DNA of 64,000 nucleotides from Bacteriovoracaceae bacterium (GTDB lineage Bacteria > Bdellovibrionota > Bacteriovoracia > Bacteriovoracales > Bacteriovoracaceae). Where the stretch lies: NCBI GenBank assembly GCA_019752535.1, contig JAIEMA010000013.1, forward strand, positions 1-64,000, given 5' to 3'. Made by a program: the position numbers and the translations under genes. The notes under the pieces were generated by a model. The model did not search any database. It was not told where the DNA came from and was given only the letters and a program-made list of their open reading frames with translations. Below are positions 1-9,440 of this stretch, one piece after another; position 1 is the first letter of the stretch, and the number at the start of each line of letters is the position of its first letter.

Positions 1-81
1 CACGATACCAAAAAAGATAATCATGACGATTATGAGGAGGAAGTAGTTGCCTGTCTTTTCTAGTCCAGTATCTGTTTTCAT
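1..81 (-). CDS. ftsW: FtsW, N-terminal fragment (runs off window)
   Basis: Only the first ~27 codons are visible (MKTDTGLEKTGNYFLLIIV...), a short cytoplasmic stretch running into a hydrophobic segment. Family FtsW/RodA glycosyltransferases polymerise lipid II at the septum. The call rests mainly on position: it follows murD in a division/cell-wall cluster where ftsW is usual, and the N-terminus looks like the first membrane helix. I chose the inner ATG at 81 because AAGGA lies 7 bases upstream. An in-frame ATG at 111 would add ten residues but has no clear ribosome site. Identity is inferred from context; the fragment is too short for a motif. Confidence 0.6.
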   Translation of the reverse strand, partial: MKTDTGLEKTGNYFLLIIVMIIFFGIV

Positions 82-132
82 GGAAGCATCCTTGTTTCCG
101 GATACTTCCATTTTATGCGGTGTGGCCCTTAC

Positions 133-1515
133 TCACAACTGAAAGATGAGTTTTTTGAAGTAGTTTCCTTTTTCTTCAAAATCTCTGAACACATCTGTCG
201 CATCGTTTCCAGGACAAAGCAGAATGGTGTCCCCAGTTCTACTCTTCTGATAGGCCAAAAGAACTGACTCATCAAATGATCCAACCAGGAACGTTTGGGT
301 TGCCTCGCCTAAAATGCGGTTCATGCTTTCTTTGACTTCGCCCACCAAGACCAGGCAGCGAACTTTGTCATTAATCACGCCGAAATACTTATCGTATGGA
401 AAACCCTCAAGCTCTTTACCGCCAGCGATAAGAATTACTGGCTCCTTAAAAGCTTCGAGGCTGGTTTTAAGCTCATCCATCGTTTCACTTTTTGAATCGT
501 TGTAGAACTTCACACCATTCTTCTCGACCACGAATTCTAGTCTGTGCTGAATACCGGGGAAGTTTTCAATGCAGTATTGAATCGCTGCATCTGAACACTT
601 CAATGCCTTACAAGCCGTTATCGCTGAGAGAACATTCTCACGACTATTTTGTCCCACAATTCTCATATCAGTGACTTTAAACTCTGAATGGTAATGAATG
701 TTTGAGTGGATACGCTTGTCATGGAAATGCGTACCTTGAATTTCATTAATTACACCCATACTCACAAAGCTCTTTCTCGAATACCAGAAAGTCTGAGCTT
801 GGCAGTTACGAAGAATGCTATTTCCCGCCAATTTATCAAAATTAACAACCAAGAAATCATTCGGTCCGAGTTCTCTAGCAACCTTAAGAGCTGTGTCGAG
901 GAATTCACCTGGACCCTTAAATCTTCCTGGAATTACTTTTTCTTCAAGATTTGGATAAATGGCCATGACAGGCTTAAAATTATTTACAGTTTGTAATTGA
1001 AGCGGTGAAACCTCAACAACCACATAATCCATTTCATCACGATTGGGCATCATCAAGAAATTAATGAATGGCTCTTCGCTCGTTCCTCCCACAAATACAT
1101 TCTTCTTATCTACTTTGAGAGTATAAGCAATCATGTGCGCAATTGTTGTGCGTCCATAACTTCCACAGACGGCTATGATTGGCTTTTTACAGTTAGCGTA
1201 CGCAAAAGCGAAATCGCTGTAGACTTCTCTTCCTTGCTCACGTGCTACTTTTAACTGAGGAAGATTAGGGTCTACAGAGGAAGAATAAACAACAACATCA
1301 GCTTCAATAAAATCTTCTTCGCGGTGTTCACCTAAAGTCATTGTTGGATTTGGATTTATTTTCTTTAAGCGTTTGACCTGTTTATTCAAATCAAAGATGG
1401 GCTTAATATCAGTAACTTTAATTTCGCAACCGATTTGGTTGAATAAATTGATTAAGGCGAATCCTGTTTTACCAAGGCCCACGACAAGAACTTTTTTGCC
1501 TTTATACTGTTCCAT
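133..1515 (-). CDS. murD: MurD-like UDP-MurNAc-L-Ala:D-Glu ligase, motif-degenerate
   Basis: In the family, MurD adds D-glutamate to UDP-MurNAc-L-alanine in the cytoplasm, using ATP. The 460-residue length, the N-terminal Rossmann start (VLVVGLGKTGFA), the central HRLEFV...NDSKSE block and the C-terminal FEEKGNYFK all place it in MurD. Key motifs are altered. The P-loop reads GSYGRTT with Arg122 where Lys is expected. The usual DHLDRH region reads LEEKVIPGRF, and the LSPACAS-type C-terminal motif reads LCPGNDAT. The reading frame is intact, and it sits 10 bases after mraY and just before ftsW. It is either a highly diverged but working MurD or a pseudo-enzyme with the true enzyme elsewhere. 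Orthology is fairly sure; activity is uncertain. Confidence 0.8.
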   Translation of the reverse strand: MEQYKGKKVLVVGLGKTGFALINLFNQIGCEIKVTDIKPIFDLNKQVKRLKKINPNPTMTLGEHREEDFIEADVVVYSSSVDPNLPQLKVAREQGREVYSDFAFAYANCKKPIIAVCGSYGRTTIAHMIAYTLKVDKKNVFVGGTSEEPFINFLMMPNRDEMDYVVVEVSPLQLQTVNNFKPVMAIYPNLEEKVIPGRFKGPGEFLDTALKVARELGPNDFLVVNFDKLAGNSILRNCQAQTFWYSRKSFVSMGVINEIQGTHFHDKRIHSNIHYHSEFKVTDMRIVGQNSRENVLSAITACKALKCSDAAIQYCIENFPGIQHRLEFVVEKNGVKFYNDSKSETMDELKTSLEAFKEPVILIAGGKELEGFPYDKYFGVINDKVRCLVLVGEVKESMNRILGEATQTFLVGSFDESVLLAYQKSRTGDTILLCPGNDATDVFRDFEEKGNYFKKLIFQL

Positions 1516-1525
1516 AAATATCCTC

Positions 1526-2602
1526 TTAACGTAGTTTTAAAGATGCGAGCGCAAGGATTGCAAGCACGAGACTTATAATCCAAAAACGAACGATAACTTT
1601 AGTTTCGGGCCAACCAGCCAATTCAAAATGGTGGTGGATCGGGGCCATTCGGAAGATCCGTTTTTTTCTTGTTTTATAAGATGCGACCTGAAGAATTACT
1701 GAGACGGCTTCTATTACAAAAATGCCGCCAACAATCACAAATAAAAATTCATTCTTTGTTAAAACGGCCATCGTTCCAAGCACACCACCAAGAGAAAGTG
1801 AGCCCACATCGCCCATAAAAATTTCTGCAGGGTATGAATTATACCAAAGAAAGCCTGCACCGGCGCCAACGAGCGCACCGACTAGGACTAGGTTCTCACC
1901 AACATCAGGAACGTATGGAATGAGAAGGTACTGTGAAAACTCACTGTGGCCAGCCACATAAGCCAAAAGACCCAGAGTAGAAGCAGAAATGATAACTGGG
2001 CCAATAGCAAGTCCATCCAGTCCGTCAGTTAAATTCACAGCATTACTTGTTCCGACGATCACTAGTGCTGCGAAGGGTACGTACCACCAACCCAGATCAA
2101 TAACGGCGCCCTTAATGAAAGGGAGATACAAGTTTGAATCAGTCACATTCCACTTAATCATCACGTAAGCAGCAATTCCAGCTGTCGCAAATTGCCAGAC
2201 AAGTTTCTGTTTGGCAGAAACACCCTTTGAGTTTTTTAGCAAGACCTTGAGGTAATCATCCAACCAACCAAGAAAGAAATAGCTCATCATCACGAAGAGA
2301 CTGATGAGAAACGGAAAGCTTACAAAATTGCCACAAACCAAACAGGCGACGACAGTTGAGCCAATAATAAAAACGCCACCAAATGTAGGAGTGCCTTTTT
2401 TCTTTTTGTGTGACTCAGGTCCATCTTCACGAATACTTTGACCAAATTGACGTAACTTCATGAGCGCAATAAATCGCTTGCCCCAAAAAATAGAAACGAT
2501 AATTCCGACCAGAAATGCAATAAATGAACGAACCGTAATATAACGGAATAAATTCAAAATATGATGATTCTGACTCAGCGGATAAAGCCAGTGAAAAAGC
2601 AT
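1526..2602 (-). CDS. mraY: Phospho-MurNAc-pentapeptide transferase MraY
   Basis: Transfers phospho-MurNAc-pentapeptide from UDP to undecaprenyl phosphate at the inner membrane, giving lipid I. The 358-residue, ~10-helix protein has the family landmarks in order: GTPTFGG near residue 70, the Asp pair in LGWLDDYLKV with the following KGVSAKQK loop, NLTDGLDGLA near 190, GDVGSLSLGG near 265 and IHHHFEL near 325. All catalytic acidic residues look intact, unlike the neighbouring murD. It lies 25 bases after murF and 10 bases before murD, consistent with one transcript. Confidence 0.97.
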   Translation of the reverse strand: MLFHWLYPLSQNHHILNLFRYITVRSFIAFLVGIIVSIFWGKRFIALMKLRQFGQSIREDGPESHKKKKGTPTFGGVFIIGSTVVACLVCGNFVSFPFLISLFVMMSYFFLGWLDDYLKVLLKNSKGVSAKQKLVWQFATAGIAAYVMIKWNVTDSNLYLPFIKGAVIDLGWWYVPFAALVIVGTSNAVNLTDGLDGLAIGPVIISASTLGLLAYVAGHSEFSQYLLIPYVPDVGENLVLVGALVGAGAGFLWYNSYPAEIFMGDVGSLSLGGVLGTMAVLTKNEFLFVIVGGIFVIEAVSVILQVASYKTRKKRIFRMAPIHHHFELAGWPETKVIVRFWIISLVLAILALASLKLR

Positions 2603-2627
2603 GGTTAGACCTTGAAAGAGGGTAACC

Positions 2628-4016
2628 CTAAGTTATACCGAGAAGAGACTCTAATTGTAAAGAGCGACTACCCTTTATGAAGAGATAACTTTTTCCATGC
2701 GTGAGGTGATTCCACTCATCACCTTTAAATTTAGTGACTTCGGGGTAACAGGTTCCAGAACCTCGCCCCGCGAGATAATCAGATGCGTAGCGTCCTATAA
2801 AAACGCAATGCGCATGAGGCCACTGTTTAAGAAATTCTCCCACTTCTTTGTGATAGCGAGAAGCATTTGTGCCCAATTCATTCATATCACCAAGAACTAG
2901 CAATGAATCCGTCTCCGAAACTTTATGAGCTTGGAGCCACTCAAAGAAACCACTCACAGCTACTTTCATTGAGCTTGGATTTGCATTATATGCATCCAAG
3001 TAGATTTTCTTTCCATGGAAATCTTTCCACTCAGATCTATTGGGTGTTGGCCTAAAGAGGCTTGCGGCAGCCGTTAAAACACCGCGCTTATCGGGAAACA
3101 GACTGACTGCAATGGCCCACGCTGTCGCCATGTTCGTAAGATTATGGCTTCCTGTTAAAAATTTATTTCTTAAAATCTCATGTCCCAATACTCCATTAAT
3201 CTCAACCTCACCTTCGCTTGCAAGATAAGTCAAATCTGCCTTGGCCTTAGAGGAAAATGTTATCGTTCCATTTCTCTTGGGGAGCTTACTAAGAAAGACA
3301 TCATCCATATTTTGAAAAAACATACCTTGTGGATCCATTCCGTAATAGAGATATCCCTCTTCTTTAAAGACATTTTCTTCGGTTTCAAAAAATTCAAGAT
3401 GAGTGGCACCGATATTTGTCACCAACCCACAATCAGGATGTGAAAGATCACACAAAACTTTAATTTCACCTGGATGATTACTTCCAAGCTCAAGAACACA
3501 AACTTTTGTCTTTTCACTAATTCGAAGAAGTGTGAGTGGAACGCCGAGGTGATTATTATGATTCTTCTCAGTTGCAACGACCTCTTCTGGCATCACCGTT
3601 TTTAAAAGAAATGAAAGCATTTCTTTATGAGTTGTTTTCCCATTAGAGCCCGAGATGGCAAAGATCTTCCCCTGGTAGGATTTTTTCCATTGCTTAACAT
3701 GGGCCAGTGCGAGCTCTTGAGTAAAAGCAACCGCATCATTAACTTTTATAAAAAGAGTTGAAGGATATTTAGACTGCAGATTGATCGAAATCTTATTGTT
3801 CTCTTCACTTTCCTGGAACACAACGATGGGACATCCTTCGCTCAAAATTGAATCCAGATGATTCATCGGATTTGCTCTCTGACCAGGATAAGCAACAAAG
3901 AAAGAAGGATTTATATAAGATCGGGTATCCGCACAAATAGGGAGTTTAGTGTCAGGTATCTGCTTTGAAGCGCCCCTAAACGATGGACAACTTTCAGAAA
4001 GCTTCATATTAATCAT
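2628..4016 (-). CDS. murF: UDP-MurNAc-tripeptide:D-Ala-D-Ala ligase MurF
   Basis: Adds D-Ala-D-Ala to UDP-MurNAc-tripeptide, finishing the cytoplasmic stem peptide. The ATP site GSNGKTT is intact near residue 120, followed by EKNHNNHLGVPLTLL and ELGSNHPGEI, which are typical of MurF. A C-terminal ligase domain includes DAYNANPSSM. The 462-residue length is normal. The ATG overlaps the murE stop by four bases (ATGA), indicating translational coupling. A second Met four codons in is an alternative start. Confidence 0.95.
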   Translation of the reverse strand: MINMKLSESCPSFRGASKQIPDTKLPICADTRSYINPSFFVAYPGQRANPMNHLDSILSEGCPIVVFQESEENNKISINLQSKYPSTLFIKVNDAVAFTQELALAHVKQWKKSYQGKIFAISGSNGKTTHKEMLSFLLKTVMPEEVVATEKNHNNHLGVPLTLLRISEKTKVCVLELGSNHPGEIKVLCDLSHPDCGLVTNIGATHLEFFETEENVFKEEGYLYYGMDPQGMFFQNMDDVFLSKLPKRNGTITFSSKAKADLTYLASEGEVEINGVLGHEILRNKFLTGSHNLTNMATAWAIAVSLFPDKRGVLTAAASLFRPTPNRSEWKDFHGKKIYLDAYNANPSSMKVAVSGFFEWLQAHKVSETDSLLVLGDMNELGTNASRYHKEVGEFLKQWPHAHCVFIGRYASDYLAGRGSGTCYPEVTKFKGDEWNHLTHGKSYLFIKGSRSLQLESLLGIT

Positions 4017-5398
4017 GATTGACCCTTTGATTTTTCAGCAAACTTTTCAACTTCCTCAATATCACTATAGGAAATCTTATTCGTTCCTAAAATAATATAA
4101 TCCTCGTGACCTTTACCCGCGAGAAGCAATATCTCACCCTCTTGGAGATCACTTAAAGATTCATGAACTGCTTGTTTTCTCTCTACAATTTTAACAAATT
4201 TAACATTTTTATTTAAACCCGCAATGATGTCATCAATGATGAGGCTCGGATCCTCTGTCCTGGGATTATCACTTGTAATAATCAATTCATCAGCAAAACG
4301 AGAAGCCACTTCACCCATTAGTGGACGTTTCGTTTTATCTCTATCACCACCACAACCAAAGAGTACTTTTAATTTATCGTTCGGAAACGACTCTTTTATG
4401 GCTTTAATGATATTTTCTAAAGCATCTGGTGTGTGGGCAAAGTCGACTATGGCTTTCCTCTTATTCCATTCTTTAATAAAGAATCTTCCTGGTGGGGGAA
4501 GTAACTCTTCAAAACGAATTAATTGATCAGAGAAACCCAACTCTTTTATGATCGCAAGAGAGCAGGCGAGATTTTCCAGATTAAATTTGGATTTAAAGAA
4601 AGGTGGAAGCCTTTTTTTAATTTCTTCTTTAATGTCATCTGCAGGAAATACATTTTTGTATTTTGAGAGTTTTTTTAGAATTTCATTTTGCTCAGAAGGC
4701 ACATATAATTTCCCGTCTTTGCCGAGATGACTCAGTATTAACTCTTTCGAGCGGAAATATTCATCCATTGTTTTATGATAATCCAGGTGATCTTGAGTGA
4801 AGCTTGTCCAGGCCGCAACTGAATAATTAATGTTAAACAACCTTTCTTGCTGAAGCGCATGAGAGCTCGCCTCCATCACAATAACGTCACATTTATTTCC
4901 ATGATCAAAAATAATTTTTCTTAGTTGTATGTATCCTGGTGTTGTTAAACCAATTTCCTCAATGGTCAAATTGTTTTTTCTAACCCCCAGAGTGCCGATT
5001 GAAATAGCCTCTATATTTAGTTGCCTCAATATTTGAAGTGCCAAGTCAGCTGTGGTTGTCTTTCCATTTGTTCCAGTGATTCCAACAAACTTAATTTTTT
5101 CATTTTTTGGAAAAAACTGATCACAAAGCATTTCTTGGAATGCCATCCAAAATTCATTACGTATAACCAAATATGGGCAATTCACTTCAAAGGTGGGTTT
5201 GTTGTTCAAAACCAGAAGTCCTGGTTGATGAATTTGAAGTTGAGTTTGTAATTTTTTTTGCGCCTCTGAATTCAAACCGAGTTGATACACGATTATTTTC
5301 TGATTTGAACTTTGCTCGATTCTCCAGTCTAGAGACAGGCATCCATCAATTAAAGTGGGCTCACCAATAAGAATATATTTCGTATAATCATTCTTCAT
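4013..5398 (-). CDS. murE: UDP-MurNAc-dipeptide:meso-DAP ligase MurE
   Basis: Adds the third stem-peptide residue. The P-loop GTNGKTTT is intact, DFAHTPDAL marks the C-terminal domain, FGCGGDRDKTKRP follows, and the substrate signature DNPR (SDNPRTEDP) indicates meso-diaminopimelate rather than lysine. GKGHE near the C-terminus is also canonical. The ORF track starts at a TTG at 5443. I prefer the ATG at 5398, which gives MKNDYTKYILIG and reduces the overlap with ftsI to 11 bases. Neither start has a strong ribosome site. Expected length is about 461 residues. Confidence 0.95.
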   Translation of the reverse strand: MKNDYTKYILIGEPTLIDGCLSLDWRIEQSSNQKIIVYQLGLNSEAQKKLQTQLQIHQPGLLVLNNKPTFEVNCPYLVIRNEFWMAFQEMLCDQFFPKNEKIKFVGITGTNGKTTTADLALQILRQLNIEAISIGTLGVRKNNLTIEEIGLTTPGYIQLRKIIFDHGNKCDVIVMEASSHALQQERLFNINYSVAAWTSFTQDHLDYHKTMDEYFRSKELILSHLGKDGKLYVPSEQNEILKKLSKYKNVFPADDIKEEIKKRLPPFFKSKFNLENLACSLAIIKELGFSDQLIRFEELLPPPGRFFIKEWNKRKAIVDFAHTPDALENIIKAIKESFPNDKLKVLFGCGGDRDKTKRPLMGEVASRFADELIITSDNPRTEDPSLIIDDIIAGLNKNVKFVKIVERKQAVHESLSDLQEGEILLLAGKGHEDYIILGTNKISYSDIEEVEKFAEKSKGQS

Positions 5399-7313
5399 GC
5401 GAAGGTGGGTGAAACTGAAGTCTAATTTCTTTAGCCTCTGCAATTGACTCGCCTGCGGATGGTGTTTGTTTCGTCACAATACCAAAACCCGTGAGCTCAA
5501 TTTGTAGACGTAATTTTTCGGCCAACTCTATAGCTGAAGCTTTATCCATTCCTATAAAATTAGGCATTCTTCCCGAAGCAACACTTCTTCTCGTGTTAGA
5601 GGATTGCGCCATTGTGACAGAATCCAGATTCTTCTCATTAGATTCGGGATTATAGTGAGCAAACTTTGAGAAATCTTTTTTCTTATATAAAAGATATTGC
5701 GTAATTTTTTTGAATACTGGGGCCGCGGCAACACCACCATAATAGCCATTAGCCTTTGGGTTATCGACATAAACCAAGACCACAAATCTCTTATTCACAT
5801 TGACTGGAAAACCCGCAAAGCTCGCAATATATCCGTCATAGCCACCTTTAGGAGAAACTCTCTGTGCGGTACCCGTTTTACCAGCGATTGCATAATGGGG
5901 GATTTTAGCACTTGTACCAGTTCCGTCCTCAACCGCTTTATAGAGCATTGCTGTCATTTGTTCTGAAGTCTTCTGACTGATTACCCTGTTCTCTGGAACT
6001 ATCTGACTCTCTTCAGACTTAATAAATGTTGGATTAATTAAATATCCTCCATTTGCAAAAGCCGCATAAGCTCTTAGCATCTGAATCCCAGTCGTTGCTA
6101 CTCCGTGGCCAAAACTTATATTGGATAATCTTAACGGCTTAACCTCTTTAGCATTGGTCATAATGCCTTTTGATTCTCCAGCGTATTCAATTCCAGTTTT
6201 CTCTCCCACACCCAATTTTTGTAATGTGGATTGAAGCTTGGGAAACTTCATATCAAATGCGATCTTTGTGGTGCCTACATTTGACGAATACTTTAAAATT
6301 TCACTTACGGTAAGCCATTCAAACTTATGCTTGTGATCATTCTCAGCCTCACTAATTGTGTGGTTTTGCACTCGCATTTTTCCAAATTCACAAAAATATT
6401 TCTTATTAGGTGTAGCAACATTATTTTCAATAGCTGCTGCGATAGTGAGAGATTTGAAAATTGAGCCAGGCTCGAAGGGATCAGTGACAAATGCCAGTTT
6501 TCTATTTTCCACTGGTGATTGTTGAATTTCGTTGGGATCAAATGAGGGCCAATTCGCCATCGCAAGGATTTCTCCCGTTTCGACATCCATAACTCCAGCA
6601 CCGCCACGCAAAGCCTTGTGATGAAGGACTGCTTCTTTTAAGTATCTCTCTGTTACTGCTTGAAGCTCTTTATCAACAGAAAGCACGATGTCTTGAGCTG
6701 GGGCCGCAGTTGTTTCAATTTGCTCATATTTAACAGGTCTGCCTTTCGCGTCACGATGATATCTTACTAACTGAGCTTCACCCCTAAGCTCTTTGTTTTT
6801 TATTCTTTCAATTCCTGCCATACCGACATTATCAATACCGGTGAATCCTAGAATTTGTGAGGAGAGCTCATGATTCGGATAGACACGAGTGCTATGCTCT
6901 TCAAGGTGTATGACATCAAGTTTTTTAATTTTTTTCACTTGAACATCATCGAGCCTTACTCTTCTTGCAAGCCAAGTGTATTTGCTTCTATTTTTTACTT
7001 TTGACCAGAGACTTGTATAGCTCAATTCAGGAACAATTTTAGAGAGTTCTTTAATTTGATTTTGAAAGCCTGGCCCTTTCTTTTTTGGAAAAGTATAGAG
7101 ATTCCATGTTTGAACATTAATCGCCAAAGGATTGCCGTCTCTATCAGTGATGCTTCCTCGATTAGGATATTCACGAGTCTCCCTCATGAATTGACTTCTT
7201 GCATAGGCAAGCAATCTGTCTTTTTGAACTACCTGAACATAAAATGCTTTAGTGGCAACTAAGCCAAAGAGTATGAGGAATACAAAAAAAGTTGATTGAA
7301 TTCTAATTTTCAC
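5388..7313 (-). CDS. ftsI: Septal peptidoglycan transpeptidase FtsI (PBP3) with PASTA tail
   Basis: Cross-links septal peptidoglycan in the periplasm. A GTG start gives a short cytoplasmic tail and one N-terminal membrane helix (FFVFLILFGLVATKAFYVQVV). A PBP dimerisation domain and a transpeptidase domain follow, with the active-site serine in GSIFKS, SSN in YSSNVG and KTG in AGKTGTAQ. The last ~60 residues (MPNFIGMDKASAIELAEK...) form one PASTA domain, which is seen in some but not all FtsI proteins. A GGGGG run lies just before the GTG. The gene overlaps murE by 11 bases and follows ftsL by 30. Confidence 0.95.
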   Translation of the reverse strand: MKIRIQSTFFVFLILFGLVATKAFYVQVVQKDRLLAYARSQFMRETREYPNRGSITDRDGNPLAINVQTWNLYTFPKKKGPGFQNQIKELSKIVPELSYTSLWSKVKNRSKYTWLARRVRLDDVQVKKIKKLDVIHLEEHSTRVYPNHELSSQILGFTGIDNVGMAGIERIKNKELRGEAQLVRYHRDAKGRPVKYEQIETTAAPAQDIVLSVDKELQAVTERYLKEAVLHHKALRGGAGVMDVETGEILAMANWPSFDPNEIQQSPVENRKLAFVTDPFEPGSIFKSLTIAAAIENNVATPNKKYFCEFGKMRVQNHTISEAENDHKHKFEWLTVSEILKYSSNVGTTKIAFDMKFPKLQSTLQKLGVGEKTGIEYAGESKGIMTNAKEVKPLRLSNISFGHGVATTGIQMLRAYAAFANGGYLINPTFIKSEESQIVPENRVISQKTSEQMTAMLYKAVEDGTGTSAKIPHYAIAGKTGTAQRVSPKGGYDGYIASFAGFPVNVNKRFVVLVYVDNPKANGYYGGVAAAPVFKKITQYLLYKKKDFSKFAHYNPESNEKNLDSVTMAQSSNTRRSVASGRMPNFIGMDKASAIELAEKLRLQIELTGFGIVTKQTPSAGESIAEAKEIRLQFHPPSHEE

Positions 7314-7343
7314 AGGCCCCCTATACTAAGCACATCCATATGC

Positions 7344-7658
7344 TTAGGGAATAAGGATGATTTGCTCAGGGCCTGGTTCTTTCAGATTAAACTTCTCCGC
7401 ATATTCACGAAGTCGTTGCACTGAGAGCATCCGTGCCCTTTGCGCTTTAATTTCCTTGTTTTCAACAATCGCTTTATCCATGGCGTTTGCTAATCCGTCT
7501 AGCTGGTAAGCCTGCTCGATTGACTTCATCCTGATAGTCACGAACAAGACGGCCATACAAGAAAATGTTAATGTAAATGGTAATACGCGTGGCTGAATTA
7601 AAGTCTGTAATACTTTATTATCTTTCCACCCAAGGTTTTTTTTGTTTCTTAAAGCCAT
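7344..7658 (-). CDS. ftsL: FtsL-like division protein
   Basis: A 104-residue bitopic membrane protein with a basic cytoplasmic N-terminus, one helix (VLPFTLTFSCMAVLFVTIRM) and a periplasmic heptad-rich coiled coil (residues ~50-90). FtsL proteins bridge FtsB/FtsQ to FtsWI. Sequence conservation is poor in this family, so the call rests on topology, size and position between rsmH and ftsI. GGAGGG four bases upstream of the ATG, inside the end of rsmH, fixes the start and gives a 41-base overlap with rsmH. Confidence 0.85.
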   Translation of the reverse strand: MALRNKKNLGWKDNKVLQTLIQPRVLPFTLTFSCMAVLFVTIRMKSIEQAYQLDGLANAMDKAIVENKEIKAQRARMLSVQRLREYAEKFNLKEPGPEQIILIP

Positions 7659-8601
7659 CTAACCCTCCATGGTTTTCCATCCGTCGCAGAACCCTAAGCT
7701 TGGCACTCCTTGCCCTCGGGTTAATATCCACTTCGCGCTCGGTAGGAACAATAGGCTTCTTAGTTAATATCATAACGCGGTTCTGTTCATTCGCCACTAT
7801 TTCTTTATATGTATGCTTAACAATTCTATCTTCAAGAGAATGGAAACTAATAATCGCTCCAGTTCCACCATCCGCCAAAAGTTTAGGTAAAGCAGAAAGC
7901 ATTCTCTCCAATGATCCAAGCTCGTCGTTAACCGCAATTCTTAGGGCCTGAAAAGTTCTCGTCGCTGGGTGAGCACCCTTGTGTCTTTGCCCCGATGGAT
8001 AAGATAAAAAACAGATCTCTTCTAATTCGCCCGTTGTGCTCAACTTTTTAGTTTTTCTAAATTCACAAACGCGAGCAGCGATTCTTCTTGAAAGCCTCTC
8101 TTCACCAAACTTGAAAATCAAATTCGCCAAATCTTCCTCTGGGAGCGTGTTTAGAATATCCGCCGCCGTTTCCACGGAAGCATTAGTAGAATCCATTCGC
8201 ATGTCGAGAGGGGCGTCAGATCTGAAAGAGAAACCTCGCTCGGAGGCATCAAATTGGTGGGAAGAGACGCCAAGATCAGCAAGAATTCCGTTGAATTTTC
8301 CGGGATTATTGAGGTTAAACCAACTTTCCAGTTGATCGAAGTTAGCATGCACTAACATGGCACGATCACTCCAACCGTTTTTCTCAAGCAGCAATTTTCC
8401 GTTATTAATAGCTTCTATGTCTTGATCAAACGCGATGAGCTTTGCATTTGGAAATCGGCGAAGAATTTCAGAACTATGACCTCCGCCACCGAAAGTCAGG
8501 TCAGCAAACAGGGGGACCTCGATCCCCCCTGCCCCTACAGCAAGTGCATTGAGGCACTCCTCAAGCAATACTGAGACATGAGGCAGATAGGTTTCGCTCA
8601 C
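7618..8601 (-). CDS. rsmH: 16S rRNA (cytosine-1402-N4)-methyltransferase RsmH
   Basis: SAM-dependent methylation of C1402 in the ribosomal P site. The protein opens with HVSVLLEECLNAL. The SAM motif DLTFGGGGHS is near residue 33, and DLGVSSHQFD and GFSFRSDAPLDMRMD follow, all diagnostic of MraW/RsmH. The C-terminal PTEREVDINPRARSAKLRVLRR is also typical. The GTG start overlaps the mtnP stop as GTGA. mraZ, the usual upstream partner, is absent; mtnP takes its place. Confidence 0.97.
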   Translation of the reverse strand: MSETYLPHVSVLLEECLNALAVGAGGIEVPLFADLTFGGGGHSSEILRRFPNAKLIAFDQDIEAINNGKLLLEKNGWSDRAMLVHANFDQLESWFNLNNPGKFNGILADLGVSSHQFDASERGFSFRSDAPLDMRMDSTNASVETAADILNTLPEEDLANLIFKFGEERLSRRIAARVCEFRKTKKLSTTGELEEICFLSYPSGQRHKGAHPATRTFQALRIAVNDELGSLERMLSALPKLLADGGTGAIISFHSLEDRIVKHTYKEIVANEQNRVMILTKKPIVPTEREVDINPRARSAKLRVLRRMENHGGLDGFKKQKKPWVER

Positions 8602-9440
8602 TTTAATACTACTTCCAAAATTTTCTTGTGACGATCAGTGAGTTTTGAAGGATCAGTTATGACGGCATATTTGTTTTCAGGCACAAAACTGATTGGTTTT
8701 TTAACAAGACTTGGGATGAGCTTCGTTACAACTTTTTGAGCGCTCACATAGTTATCTTTCATGATGCTCATAATCTCAGAAACTTCACAATGCTCATCTT
8801 TCCAACAATCATAATCTGTAACCATGGCGATTGTGGCATAAGCGATTCCCGCCTCTTTGGCCAAATAAGCCTCAGGGACATTTGTCATTCCGATAATAGA
8901 GGCGCCGAATGATCTGTAAATCTGAGATTCAGCTCTTGATGAAAACTGTGGGCCCTCAATGCAAACATAACTTCCACCAAGATGCGTTTTAACTCGTGCC
9001 TCTGAGCAAATTTCATAAATGCGAGACTGAAGAGATTTCTCGATTGGGTATGCCGTAGACACATGCCCGACCATTCCCTCATCAAAAAATGTTCTCTTTC
9101 TTAAGCCCTTAGTCCAATCAATAAATTGATCAGGAAGCACAAAGTCTCTTGGAGCATATTGCTCTTGAAGTGAGCCAACAGCAGAAATGCTAACAATCGT
9201 ATCAACGCCAAGAGATTTTAAAGCATAAATATTGGCGCGATAATTAACCTCAGAAGGTGAAGTATGATGACCGATGCCATGTCTTGGAAGAAAGTAGAAA
9301 GAAGCTCCCTCGACTTCCATTTCCATAACTGCGGCGCTCGGATGACCAAAAGGTGTTTCCACATCTTTTTGGGCATTAAGCTTAATTCCATCAAGCTTAT
9401 AAATCCCACTTCCGCCTATGACTGCTAATTTCTTATTCAT
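8598..9440 (-). CDS. mtnP: S-methyl-5'-thioadenosine phosphorylase (MTAP/PNP family)
   Basis: Phosphorolysis of methylthioadenosine to adenine and methylthioribose-1-phosphate in the cytoplasm, salvaging polyamine-synthesis waste. Motifs include GGSGIYKLDGI, RHGIGHHTSPSEVNYRAN, SAVGSL, IEGPQFSSRAES and MTNVPEAYLAKEAG. The hexameric or trimeric MTAP family is clear; specificity for MTA rather than inosine or guanosine is inferred. The start overlaps the upstream stop by one base (TAATG) and its own stop overlaps rsmH. Lying inside a wall-synthesis operon is unusual. Confidence 0.9.
   Translation of the reverse strand: MNKKLAVIGGSGIYKLDGIKLNAQKDVETPFGHPSAAVMEMEVEGASFYFLPRHGIGHHTSPSEVNYRANIYALKSLGVDTIVSISAVGSLQEQYAPRDFVLPDQFIDWTKGLRKRTFFDEGMVGHVSTAYPIEKSLQSRIYEICSEARVKTHLGGSYVCIEGPQFSSRAESQIYRSFGASIIGMTNVPEAYLAKEAGIAYATIAMVTDYDCWKDEHCEVSEIMSIMKDNYVSAQKVVTKLIPSLVKKPISFVPENKYAVITDPSKLTDRHKKILEVVLK

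Noticed and set aside
7577-7951. 124-residue plus-strand ORF over ftsL/rsmH
   Set aside because: Opposite two well-supported genes; no independent signal.
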